A stretch of 64,000 bases of DNA from Microcoleus vaginatus HSN003 (lineage in GTDB: Bacteria; Cyanobacteriota; Cyanobacteriia; Cyanobacteriales; Microcoleaceae): positions 3,968,001 through 4,032,000 of the forward strand of contig NZ_CP031705.1 of the NCBI RefSeq assembly GCF_022701255.1, read 5' to 3'. Of the stretch, positions 52,842 through 61,369 are shown in pieces. A program made the position numbers and the translations under genes. Position 1 is the first letter of the stretch. Every line of letters starts with the position of its first letter. The notes under the pieces are model-generated. The model was not told the DNA's origin, searched no databases, and was given only the letters and a program-made list of their open reading frames with translations.

Positions 52842-52852
52842 GAAATGCTATA
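52825..52852 (-). repeat. Right terminal inverted repeat of second IS630 element
   Basis: Imperfect inverted copy of 51700-51727, ending in the duplicated TA at 52851-52852. Confidence 0.9.
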
Positions 52853-54402
52853 GTCAAATGGCTTCTGCTGAAAAAGCCTATGATTTTGTCCAAACTGTTA
52901 AAGTATTGAAAAAGAAACTGACGGATGCTAAAGACAAAGGAGCAGCAATTGTTCCACAAGCTACGAGAGTGTTTAGTACACTTGGAGTAGAAACAGCTAC
53001 GGGTGTTAGTATTAGTAGTTTATCAGGAGCGGCTGCAACCAACGCGACTTTAGCTGTTTTAGGTGGTGGTTCTGTCGCATCTGGTGGTTTAGGAATGCTA
53101 GGTGGTTTAGCAGTAGCAACAGGAGGAGCAGCGCTAATAGGAGCCGCAGGACTGCTGTCTATTGCGTTAGTTTCAGAAATGGATAGCGAAGACCAAAAAA
53201 ATCTGGGAATTGCAATTGGTACAGGAACAATCGCCGGTGCTGCAACTGTTTTAGCTGCTTGGACTGCTGCGAGTGCTTTGGGAGTAGCCGGTACATTGTC
53301 CGGTGCTGCTGCTATTACTGCCACTATTTCGGCTCTTGGTGGACTCAGTTTAATCACGGGCGGTTCTGCTCTTGTTGCATCGGGTACTGCATATATGATT
53401 TGGTTATTGCTCAACAAATCTGAAAAGACTCGCGATTCATCTGAAAAGACTCGCGATTCATCCGTGCTGCACCAGTTAGAAACTCGAACCTACACCTATA
53501 CTGAAGATATAATTCCCGGTTATTGGGGAGAATTTTTTTCACAAAAGAAGGATGTAATTCCAAAATATGGCATTAAAGATGGATTTTCTGCTCCTAATAT
53601 TCCATTAGATAAACTGTCAAACGCGCTGTCTTCATGGCTCTCTCTTGACTCGGGAGAAAAAGTAATCGCTTTGATAAACAACAGTGCTTTTAAGGATGCA
53701 AAAGAGGGGGTTGTATTTACAAACGCAAAAATGGCTTGGAAAGTATTTCTAGTTTCCAAATCTGATTCAATTAACTATGAAAACTTAGCAAAATTTGTCA
53801 AGGCGGAAAGCAAATTAACTTCACTGCTATCAGACCCGAACCAGAAACAGGAATTGTCTAAGTTGAAAAAAATAGTAGATATTTTGTCAGACGAGAAATA
53901 CTCTACCAATTTATCTAAGTTGCAAGAGTTAGTAGCTATAGTGGGGAGTGACCAAAACTTATCGGATCTGGTTTCTAATGAGAAGTATAAAAACAAGTTG
54001 CCAAAATTAAAAAATGCAGTAGCTATTTTATCAGACGAGAAGTACAGTCAGAACTTGTCTAAGTTGAAAGATGTTGTAGATCTCTTATCTAATGAACCTG
54101 AGTTAGTAAAATTTTTCTCGTCGCAATTGGTGTCACAGCTATCTGACAAGAACTATACCAATGACTTGTCTAGGTTAAAAAAGGTAGTAGATACGTTTCA
54201 AAACGAATCTGACAAGGACAATTTCACTAAATTGCTTCGACAAATTGGTCAAGAATATAGCACAGTTTAGGCAGCAACTTTTGCCCGCGATTCTGGCTAT
54301 GAGGAAGGCAGAAGGAGCTCGCCCACTATTGACTGCTAAAATTAAGGGCGATCGCTTGTTATGATTATATTAAAATCAAGATGACTAAAAGAGGCAATTC
54401 TT

Positions 54403-54684
54403 ATGAATATTCGTGAGAGTGCGATCGCCAAATTGCTGCCATTTCCAGAATCCATCTTGCCATAAGTTAGCAACTTTATCGACTTTGTGATCCACAATCA
54501 CCAAAATAGAATAGCTGAGCCCAAACTCCCAGACGATATTGCCAAAGCTTGGGCAAAATGGTTCGAGGAAGTCGATCGCTTAGAGGTAATGACTAATGGC
54601 CCGATAGCGAATTTAAGCTACACTAAAAGCTATAGCACTTCATCTAACTCAAGAGCAGGCGGAGACTTTACTCTGGGTAAGTAG
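54403..54684 (+). pseudogene. Broken antitoxin-like gene with in-frame stop
   Basis: The frame starts MNIRESAIAKLLPFPESILP, meets TAA (codon 21), and continues in the same frame as VSNFIDFVIHNHQNR and PDDIAKAWAKWFEEVDRLEV. This is the pattern of the short DUF2281-like antitoxins of cyanobacteria, where a Gln or Glu codon would replace the TAA. The C-terminal end (SSNSRAGGDFTLGK) no longer fits the family. No toxin gene follows. A point mutation followed by decay is the simplest reading. Confidence 0.65.
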
Positions 54685-54987
54685 CGCTGACGGGAAGTTT
54701 GCACGAAATTTCAGCAGGTAGAATTCGGATAGTTGTGCTAATTTAGAATACAAAAAAGATGTTCGGCGTTTGCGGGTAACATGGGAACGGGCGGGGTGAC
54801 GATCTACTGCGGGGTTCTCCACGATTTAGGTAGAGCCTTTAGAAAAGCGTAAATTCAAGACGTAAACCCTGTAAGGGAAAACCTATCCTAAACATAGGAG
54901 TTTTCCGTTTTCAAACTTAAAGGCTTAAAATGAGCAAATAGGGGGCACTCGGTCAAGCAAATCTCCTGTAGGGCTAGAGAAGGTTAT
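54685..54987. other. Leader region of histidine kinase with hairpins; possible transposon remnant
   Basis: No intact gene. A 29-codon frame SAFAGNMGTGGVTIYCGVLH continues to AFRKA and stops at 54850. Its DNA contains the hairpin GTTCTCCACGATTTAGGTAG. A second hairpin lies at 54876-54906 (GGAAAACCTAT ... ATAGGAGTTTTCC). Such a coding end plus hairpins resembles the 3' end of IS200/IS605-type elements, but the assignment is weak. The hairpins could equally be part of the kinase mRNA leader. Confidence 0.3.
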
Positions 54988-56850
54988 ATGGTGCGCCAGA
55001 GTTTAGGACAACGGTTATCCAGTCTCAGAGTTGGGCAAAAGATCGGTTTAGGATACACCCTTGCTCTAGGCATTGCTGTGTGTGGAACAATTGCTGGTTT
55101 TGGAGTTGGGGATCATTATCAACAAGAGACTCAAGAGCATGAACAACACGCGCGTAACGAAGTGGAACTTCTGCAGCGTCTGCAATCTCGTGTTCTCCAA
55201 GCCCGAACCCACCAACAACAACTCATTCCTTTAGCGCAATACCCAGAAAAATTTCAAGATGAATATGCTCACTTGCTGAAGCATAAAGCTGAAATCCAAA
55301 CAATTTGGGCTGAACTTAAGGCATTTGTGGCAAAGTATCATAGTCGGCAAGATAATGTACACCACGCAACGATTCTAGCCTTCTTGCAAACCTATGACCG
55401 TGTACCACAACTCTACTCACAGGAATTAGAACGCCGAGTTGAACGAATTCGTAGTCTGGATCTTGCGTCACCCACTGATGTTGAGCAAGCCCAAGCCCTG
55501 ATGTTGGAATTTACCAACAGCGATTTGGCGCTTGAATACGATGGCATCTCCGATGATTTGGTGGGTTTTATTGACCATGCTTACCAAGAACTGGAGGTAG
55601 CAACAAGGTCATATCAACAGGCTAGTGAAGTTGCTGAGAAATTGGTGGTTGCAAGTATCGGATTGTCTGTTGCGATCGCCATTCTCTTGGCAATTTTGAC
55701 CAGCCGAGCAATTGCCCAACCCATTCAAGCTCTTACCAGCGTTGCCCGACGAACTACTGAAGAATCTAATTTTGAGTTACAAGCAACTGTTGAGCAAGAT
55801 GATGAGATTGGAACCCTTGCCAATGCTTTTAACCAATTAATTCGCGCTGTTCAACAACTGTTACAGCAACAGAAAACAGCCAACGAACAACTGGAAAACT
55901 ACAGCCAAACCCTTGAATTTCAAGTCGAGGTAAGAACCCAAGAACTCAGCGACAAAAATATACAGTTGCAACAACTCTTAGAGGAACTGCAACGCACTCA
56001 GGTTCAAATGGTGCAAAGCGAAAAGATGTCTGCTTTGGGGCAAATGGTGGCAGGGGTGGCACACGAAATCAACAATCCAGTCAACTTCATTCACGGCAAC
56101 TTGACTCATGTGCAGGAATACGCCCACAATTTATTAGGTTTGGTGCAACTCTACGAGAATTACTATCCCGACCCAGCACCGGAAATCCAAGCTGAGGCAG
56201 AAGATATTGATATGGAGTTTATCCAAGCCGATCTACCTAAAGTCCTCGACTCCATGAAACTCGGCACGGATCGCATTCGCCAGATTGTTTTGTCACTCCG
56301 CAACTTTTCACGAATGGATGAAGCTGAGTTCAAAGCCGTTGATATTCATGAGGGCATTGATAGTACGTTGTCGATTTTGCAACATCGCTTGAAAGATAAA
56401 CCAGAGCGTCCAGCGATTCAAGTAATTCGTGATTATGGTAATCTACCGCTAATAGAATGCTATCCTGGTCAAATCAATCAGGCGTTTATGAACATCCTGG
56501 CAAATGCCATTGATGCGCTGGAAGAAGCCAACGTCAAACGAACCTATCAGGAGATTAAGGAAAATCCCAACCTGATTACCATTCGGACTGCCATGATTGA
56601 TTCAAAGTGGGTAAAAATTGCAATTTCTGATAACGGAACGGGAATGTCTGAATCTGTTCAGAAACGCCTCTTCGATCCATTCTTCACCACAAAGTCTGTC
56701 GGTAAGGGAACGGGCCTGGGGCTGGCGATTAGCTATCAGATTGTCACTGAGAAACATGGCGGTAAGTTAGATTGCTTCTCAATATCTGGTAAGGGAACGG
56801 AGTTTGTGATTCAAATCCTTGTCCAGCAGCAAATCCGTGATCCCGTCTAA
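54988..56850 (+). CDS. Membrane sensor histidine kinase with HAMP domain
   Basis: This is a 620-residue kinase. Helix 1 (about 20-42) and helix 2 (about 218-240, KLVVASIGLSVAIAILLAIL) bracket a helical extracytoplasmic domain of about 175 residues. HAMP follows (SRAIAQPIQALTSVARRTTE ... DEIGTLANAFNQLI), then a coiled coil, phospho-acceptor helix ALGQMVAGVAHEINNP, and ATPase motifs NILANAIDALEE, DNGTGM, PFFTTKSVGKGTGLGL. The kinase core closely resembles those at 7647 and 21454. No regulator gene is adjacent. The upstream DNA carries stable hairpins. Confidence 0.93.
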   Translation: MVRQSLGQRLSSLRVGQKIGLGYTLALGIAVCGTIAGFGVGDHYQQETQEHEQHARNEVELLQRLQSRVLQARTHQQQLIPLAQYPEKFQDEYAHLLKHKAEIQTIWAELKAFVAKYHSRQDNVHHATILAFLQTYDRVPQLYSQELERRVERIRSLDLASPTDVEQAQALMLEFTNSDLALEYDGISDDLVGFIDHAYQELEVATRSYQQASEVAEKLVVASIGLSVAIAILLAILTSRAIAQPIQALTSVARRTTEESNFELQATVEQDDEIGTLANAFNQLIRAVQQLLQQQKTANEQLENYSQTLEFQVEVRTQELSDKNIQLQQLLEELQRTQVQMVQSEKMSALGQMVAGVAHEINNPVNFIHGNLTHVQEYAHNLLGLVQLYENYYPDPAPEIQAEAEDIDMEFIQADLPKVLDSMKLGTDRIRQIVLSLRNFSRMDEAEFKAVDIHEGIDSTLSILQHRLKDKPERPAIQVIRDYGNLPLIECYPGQINQAFMNILANAIDALEEANVKRTYQEIKENPNLITIRTAMIDSKWVKIAISDNGTGMSESVQKRLFDPFFTTKSVGKGTGLGLAISYQIVTEKHGGKLDCFSISGKGTEFVIQILVQQQIRDPV

Positions 56851-57152
56851 CCAGGTGCGCCCCACCACTGAAAGTTTTTCTGTTAGGCTTTTGAGGTTAT
56901 CTGCTATGAGGTTTTAGTTGTAATATTCACTTTCTTTTTTAGCCATTTTTCTGCACTTTGTTTAACAGCTTCTATTTCCTCGCAATCTACCCGCATCACA
57001 GCCGTTTCAAATTCTACCCCCAAAAATGTGATAACTTCGAGGATTTCTACAACGCTGGCAGATTAGACATCTGCAACAATTCTTGTGGGGAGTAGGGGTT
57101 AAGCATCCTGCCGGCCCAAGACTTGCTTTTCTGTAGATGAGTAATAACTCCC
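56851..57152 (-). other. Remnant next to first 5S copy, with 19-codon ORF
   Basis: On the minus strand a short frame 57106-57047 reads MLNPYSPQELLQMSNLPAL and stops at TAG. The same short frame with its TAG recurs in the units at 60242 and 60954. Beyond the stop a different frame looks like old coding sequence (VEILEVITFLGVEFETAVMR ... KWLKKKVNIT) ending at about 56912. No intact gene is present. Confidence 0.5.
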
Positions 57153-57196
57153 CCAAAAACTAAAGCCCTTTTCCGTTGTTGCGGGAAAAGAGCTTT
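57153..57196 (-). terminator. Terminator of first 5S copy
   Basis: On the minus strand AAAGCTCTTTTCC and GGAAAAGGGCTTT form a long stem followed by TAGTTTTTGG. The same structure follows each of the four 5S genes. Confidence 0.85.
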
Positions 57197-57209
57197 AATT
57201 TATTATTAA

Positions 57210-57326
57210 CCTGGCACTGAGCTATTTTACCGGGCAGTGACCCGCCGAGTATCTTCGCCATAGCAACATTTAACAACCGAGTTCGGGATGGATCAGAGTG
57301 GTTCCATTACATCCTCAGCACGATGT
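57210..57326 (-). rRNA. 5S rRNA copy A (probably non-functional)
   Basis: The minus strand contains the 5S core: GGAACCACTC, CCATCCCGAACTCGG, GGCGAAGATACTCGGCGGG, AAAATAGCTCAGTGCCAGG. The 5' end is changed (ATCGTGCTGAGG in place of CCTGGTGCTTAT), so helix I cannot pair with the 3' CAGTGCCAGG. Two core bases also differ from the other copies. The promoter found upstream of copies B-D is missing here. It is likely a 5S pseudogene whose upstream half was cut off when the P450 segment was inserted. Confidence 0.8.
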
Positions 57327-57818
57327 TGTTATGATTTTGTTAAAATAAATGACGACTTAAAGAGCCAATTATTAGGACTCTAAGATTTTGCATCAAAAGT
57401 ACGGCTCATTTTTGCACTCATCCTTACTTACACCATATTCCAGGTTTATTAAGTACAGTAGCAGCTATATTGTGTGGTACGTGTTATGTAGGTGCCCCGC
57501 TGTTTTATAGTTCAATGGAACTTGCAGATTGTTGATGGCAACGCACCTTACTTACAACAAAATTGTGTGTACCGCATATAAATGGAATATGCTGTATCTA
57601 CTTCAATCTCATCCAAAGCTGGTTGAAGATATTTCCGATTCCGCAATAATCTTTGGGATTTCCTAGGCTGATTTCTTTGATAAATTTCTTTCCCATTCCT
57701 ATTGCTAAAACGAATTTTACCCCTGATTACCTATTTTCCTCTGCTTAGAGTGACAGAAGAGCGCTAATCGGGCTATCTTGTATATTCCTAAAAATTGCGG
57801 TGTTTGAAAGGTTTAGGC
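57327..57818. other. Gap between 5S copy A and P450 pseudogene
   Basis: These 492 bases show no gene, promoter of the 5S type, or clear repeat. Composition is AT-rich and unlike the 5S units. Confidence 0.4.
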
Positions 57819-59395
57819 TTAGTTTCTCTCTCGAAAGCGTACTGGCATTCGATCTGACGGATAAATTAACAGGTTTTGCTGTAATTCTTCGAGAGAAGAA
57901 CGACCGTTGACTAACTCCCAATCGAAGTGGCGCACCAATAATGCTAACATCATTGTTCCTTCCAGCATTGATAGATGCTCTCCTAAGCAACGATGCGACC
58001 CTGAGCCAAAGTCTATCATTGGCAGTGAACTTGTTTCCTTATTCTTGTCTAGCCAACGTTCGGGCAGAAATTCCTCTGGGTTAGCATAAACTTCTGGATC
58101 TCTTCCGGCTGCAAGCATTGACCAGGATACTCTCGTCCCACGCGGAATCACTGTACCCTCAATTAGAGTATCCCGTTGAGCCTCTAATGTAGTTGAGCCG
58201 GAGGCAACTGAATAAAGCCGCAGTGTTTCTTTGATAATGGCACGAATATAAGCTAATTCTTTGAGGTTTTCTAGGTTAATCCCACTTTGTTTTTGCCAAA
58301 CTTGGTCAACGATGTCCCGTGCTTGTTGAAAAACTCTTTGATTTAAGCTCAACTCTCCAAGTGCAAAGGATAAAGTATGGGCTGTGGTGTCAGTCCCAGC
58401 TATTAATAGTTCAATCGATTCTGATATTAAAGTTTCGCGGTCATATTTTGGTTCTTTAGTCGCAATTTTGACTAACATTGATTCCCTAAACAAACTACTG
58501 ACTGGTGGGAAATCAGTTTGATTTTGTTCTCTCATCTGTAAAGCTAAGTCTACCCGGGGAGTAAGAAATTCGGTTAAATATCGCCTTGCTGCCCAATAAT
58601 CCCGTGAATTCTGAGTTGGCAAATATTTCATCCATATTTTCTCCCCCGTAGCTTGTCGCAGGAAACGATAGCCTAAAATAGACATCGCTTCATACACCTT
58701 ACTAACTTCCAGGGGGGGCCTTCCTGACTGGTACTATTTCTATCTACAGGAATACCTAGTACCAAAGAGGAAATCACCCGCATTGTTAGTTCCACAAACA
58801 GAAGATCTACCTCCACTTCTTTTGGAGGTGCAACTTGTTTGAGCGTCTCAATGACTTGTTCGCAAGCTTGGCTAATTATTTCTAGATATTTGGAAAGATT
58901 GCTCGAAGTAAATTCTGGATTCCAAGCCTTGCGTCGCCACTGCCACTCCGTTCCAGTTTCTCCGAGCATAATAGAACCACTGATATCGTTCCATGCTTGG
59001 CGTAATTGCTTGGGTCTAATTAAGCTACCATCTCTCATTCCATTGATAATGGTATCTTCAATTACTTTTGGTTTACTTAAAATCACAAAGGGACTCCTGC
59101 CATTCCAGATGACATACATCGGCCCTAACTGCTGGCTCCAATCAAAAAATAGCTGAAATAATTTCTTCTGTTTTACTGCTGCTAATACTTGTGGTAGATT
59201 TCCTAACACCCAATATTGGGGAGGCGACGGGAGAGATTGTAGCGATTTATACGTTTCCTTGCCTTTCCACCATCGCCAACTCAGTATAGACGCTATGCTA
59301 GTAACGCCTAATACTATTACTAAATATGACAAGAAGGAAGAAGAACCATTTATTGGAGAAGTAATGCTTTGAAACATAAATCTGCCCAAGTCCAT
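57819..59395 (-). pseudogene. Cytochrome P450 gene with frameshift in a C7 run
   Basis: The N-terminal part (59395-58673) has a membrane anchor (FLSYLVIVLGVTSIASIL) and a P450 start (SLPSPPQYWVLGNLPQVL ... WQWRRKAWNPEF). The C-terminal part (58697-57819) has the I-helix LLIAGTDTTAHTLSF, K-helix ETLRLY, PERW and heme loop DFGSGSHRCLGEHLS. They lie in different frames that meet at seven G (58712-58718 on the plus strand). One extra base, or two fewer, would join SQEGPP to LEVSKVYEAMSILGYR. All motifs are intact, so it is a fresh mutation, a sequencing error, or a switchable homopolymer. It sits between two units of the 5S array. Confidence 0.88.
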
Positions 59396-59570
59396 AGTTT
59401 TTTATTACCCATATACTAGCTTGAAATGGAGATTAAGTAAGTCAACGTAATTAAATATAAAACGTTCGACTTGGTAATTGCCTGATGTGGCTCTAGCATT
59501 AACTCCTTTTCAAATACGCAACAAGCTCTGGACTTACGCACTTGTCATATTACAAACATCTGTAACTCAC

Positions 59571-59614
59571 CAAAAAACTAAAGCCCTTTTCCGTTGTTGC
59601 GGGAAAAGAGCTTT
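59571..59614 (-). terminator. Terminator of 5S copy B
   Basis: Same stem AAAGCTCTTTTCC/GGAAAAGGGCTTT with TAGTTTTTTGG on the minus strand. Downstream similarity to the other units stops here, at the junction with the P450 segment. Confidence 0.88.
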
Positions 59615-59627
59615 AATTTATTATTAA

Positions 59628-59744
59628 CCTGGCACTGAGCTATTTTACCGGGCAGTGACCCGCCGAGTATCTTCGCCATAGCAACGTTTAACAACCGAGT
59701 TCGGGATGGATCGGAGTGGTTCCATTACATCATAAGCACCAGGA
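59628..59744 (-). rRNA. rrf: 5S rRNA copy B
   Basis: 117 nt. The 5' end TCCTGGTGCTTATGATG pairs with the 3' end CAGTGCCAGG to close helix I. Core 5S elements are complete (GGAACCACTCCGATCCATCC, CGAACTCGG, GCGAAGATACTCGGCGGG, AAAATAGCTC). There is no 23S gene upstream; it has its own promoter (59828-59856) and terminator. Confidence 0.93.
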
Positions 59745-59827
59745 AAGCTTTGAAAACTTTTTATCCTGTGTCTGCGTTAAGCTTGAGCTAAGTTTGATGC
59801 GCTGCATCTCTTTCGCTCGACTTAATT

Positions 59828-59856
59828 ACCTTATCAAGTTTTCCTTTGTCTGTCAA
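59828..59856 (-). promoter_or_regulatory. Promoter of 5S copy B
   Basis: Minus strand TTGACA (59851-59856), 17-base spacer, TAAGGT (59828-59833). The transcript leader would be about 75-80 bases before the 5S 5' end. Confidence 0.85.
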
Positions 59857-59948
59857 CCCCAAAGTCAAAACTTTTTTTAGCTCGCCCGAAACAGCCCCCC
59901 ATAGCCGAGTTTGACGTATTTTGCCAGTGTTGCCGCTCGACCTTTAAC

Positions 59949-60242
59949 TCACAAATCCAAAAAAGCCGCATCGACACCCTGCTCTCTGCGGATCTTCCCG
60001 TCCTTCACAAACCACGCCACGACCTGCTTAACTGTTAATTGTTCGATCGCCATGGAGGCTTCTGTAGCAATTTGCCTCAAAGGCCGCAAAGACGCAATTA
60101 CCAAATTCGTAAAAAAGTTTTCACAACTCGCATCAAGTTCGATCGACCCAAAATCTGCTCCTAGCGGAGAATATTGAGATTTCTACAAAACTCGCACGTT
60201 AGACATCTCCAACAATTCTGCTGGGGAGTAGGGGTTAGGCAT
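59949..60242 (-). pseudogene. Truncated copy of the 61370 gene fused to a short ORF, with in-frame TAG
   Basis: The minus-strand frame starts MPNPYSPAELLEMSNVRVL, stops at TAG, and continues in the same frame as KSQYSPLGADFGSIELDA, NFFTNLVIASLRPLRQIATE, VKQVVAWFVKDGKIRREQ and GVDAAFLDL. The second part is nearly identical to the C-terminal half of the protein at 61370-61777. The N-terminal half of that gene is missing. Confidence 0.8.
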
Positions 60243-60288
60243 CCTGTCGGCCCAAGACGAGCTTTTCTGTAGATGACTAATAACTCAC

Positions 60289-60332
60289 CAAAAAACTAAA
60301 GCCCTTTTCCGTTGTTGCGGGAAAAGAGCTTT
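60289..60332 (-). terminator. Terminator of 5S copy C
   Basis: Same hairpin and T-run as for copies B and D, 13 bases downstream of the 5S 3' end. Confidence 0.88.
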
Positions 60333-60345
60333 AATTTATTATTAA

Positions 60346-60462
60346 CCTGGCACTGAGCTATTTTACCGGGCAGTGACCCGCCGAGTATCTTCGCCATAGC
60401 AACGTTTAACAACCGAGTTCGGGATGGATCGGAGTGGTTCCATTACATCATAAGCACCAGGA
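60346..60462 (-). rRNA. rrf: 5S rRNA copy C
   Basis: 117 nt, identical by eye to copy B, with closing helix, own promoter (60535-60563) and terminator. No other rRNA or tRNA is adjacent. The distance to copy B is 718 bp. Confidence 0.93.
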
Positions 60463-60534
60463 AAGCTTTGAAAACTTTTTATCCTGTGTCTGCGTTAGGT
60501 CAGATGCGCTGCATCTCTTTCGCTCGACTTAATT

Positions 60535-60563
60535 ACCTTATCAAGTTTTCCCCTGTCTGTCAA
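60535..60563 (-). promoter_or_regulatory. Promoter of 5S copy C
   Basis: Minus strand TTGACA (60558-60563), 17-base spacer, TAAGGT (60535-60540). Leader about 70-75 bases. Confidence 0.85.
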
Positions 60564-60657
60564 CCCCAAAGTCAAAACTTTTTTTAGCTCGCCCGAAACA
60601 GCCCCCAATAGCCGAGTTTGACGTATTATTTGTCAGTGAGGCCGATCGACCTTTAAC

Positions 60658-60954
60658 TCACAAGTCCAAAAAAGCCGCATCGGTTCCCTGCTCTCTGCGA
60701 ATTTTCCCATCCTTCACAAACCACGCCACGACCTGCTTAACTGTTAATTGCTCGATCGCCCTTTCGCCTTCTGTAGCAATTTGCCTCAAAGGTCGCAAAG
60801 ACGCAATTACCAAATTCGTAAAAAAGTTTTCCAAACTCCTAGCATCAAGTTCGATCGACCCAAAATCTGCTGCTGGCGGATAATATTGAGATTTCTACGA
60901 AACTGGCACCCAAGACATCTCTAACAATTCTTGTGGGGAGTAGGGGTTAAGCAT
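60658..60954 (-). pseudogene. Second truncated copy of the 61370 gene fused to a short ORF, with in-frame TAG
   Basis: The frame starts MLNPYSPQELLEMSWVPVS, stops at TAG, and continues as KSQYYPPAADFGSIELDA, NFFTNLVIASLRPLRQIATE and GTDAAFLDL. The TAG falls at the same place as in the copy at 59949-60242 and in the short ORF at 57047-57106. Confidence 0.8.
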
Positions 60955-61000
60955 CATGTCGGCCCAAGACTTGCTTTTGTGTAGATGAGTAATAACTCAC

Positions 61001-61044
61001 CAAAAAACTAAAGCCCTTTTCCGTTGTTGCGGGAAAAGAGCTTT
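61001..61044 (-). terminator. Terminator of 5S copy D
   Basis: Same hairpin (one base different in the tail) and T-run, downstream of 5S copy D. Confidence 0.88.
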
Positions 61045-61057
61045 AGTTTATTATTAA

Positions 61058-61174
61058 CCTGGCACTGAGCTATTTTACCGGGCAGTGACCCGCCGAGTAT
61101 CTTCGCCATAGCAACGTTTAACAACCGAGTTCGGGATGGATCGGAGTGGTTCCATTACATCATAAGCACCAGGA
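61058..61174 (-). rRNA. rrf: 5S rRNA copy D
   Basis: 117 nt, identical by eye to copies B and C. It is the most upstream copy in the minus-strand array, next to the intact gene at 61370. The distance to copy C is 712 bp. It has its own promoter and terminator. Confidence 0.93.
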
Positions 61175-61246
61175 AAGCTTTGAAAACTTTTTATCCTGTG
61201 TCTGCGTTAAGTTTGATGCGCTGCATCTCTTTCGCTCGACTTAATT

Positions 61247-61275
61247 ACCTTATCAAGTTTTCCCTAGTCTGTCAA
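61247..61275 (-). promoter_or_regulatory. Promoter of 5S copy D
   Basis: Minus strand TTGACA (61270-61275), 17-base spacer, TAAGGT (61247-61252). It lies between the stop of the 61370 gene and the 5S gene. Confidence 0.85.
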
Positions 61276-61369
61276 CCCCAAAGTCCAAACTTTTTTTCTA
61301 TCGCCCGAAACCCCTCGAATTATCGGGGTTTGAGGCCTGGTTTGGGGGTGCGGACGATCGACCTTTAAC

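Larger units (their letters stand above)
51702..52850 (+). mobile_element. IS630-family insertion sequence (second, distinct)
   Basis: The element is 1149 bp, in the opposite orientation to the first, flanked by TA duplications. Terminal repeats and protein sequences differ clearly from the first element, so it is an independent member of the family. It has about 180 bases of non-coding DNA at the left end before orfA. Confidence 0.92.
49684..54270 (+). pseudogene. Large membrane-associated hypothetical gene interrupted by two IS630 elements
   Basis: Three host segments, 49684-49894, 50913-51701 and 52853-54270, join to 2418 bases, exactly 806 codons, with no internal stop once both elements are removed and one TA kept at each junction. 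The joins read GGKQTF/TLRSGEPC and RKQNLD/SQMASAEK. The restored product has a twin-arginine-like start (NRRSFLSYVALGTLGLL), a beta region (VEIPSKAQDSQEITLKGRGQ), a helical section, a long Gly/Ala-rich hydrophobic segment (about 375-520, GAAATNATLAVLGGGS onward), and C-terminal repeats of LSDEKYSxNLSKLxxVV. I do not recognise the whole protein. The glycine-zipper segment suggests membrane insertion. The gene is inactivated as it stands; intact flanks imply recent insertion. Confidence 0.88.

Noticed and set aside
57153-61275. A complete rRNA operon
   Set aside because: Only 5S sequences are present; no 16S, 23S or tRNA motifs were found between or upstream of the copies.
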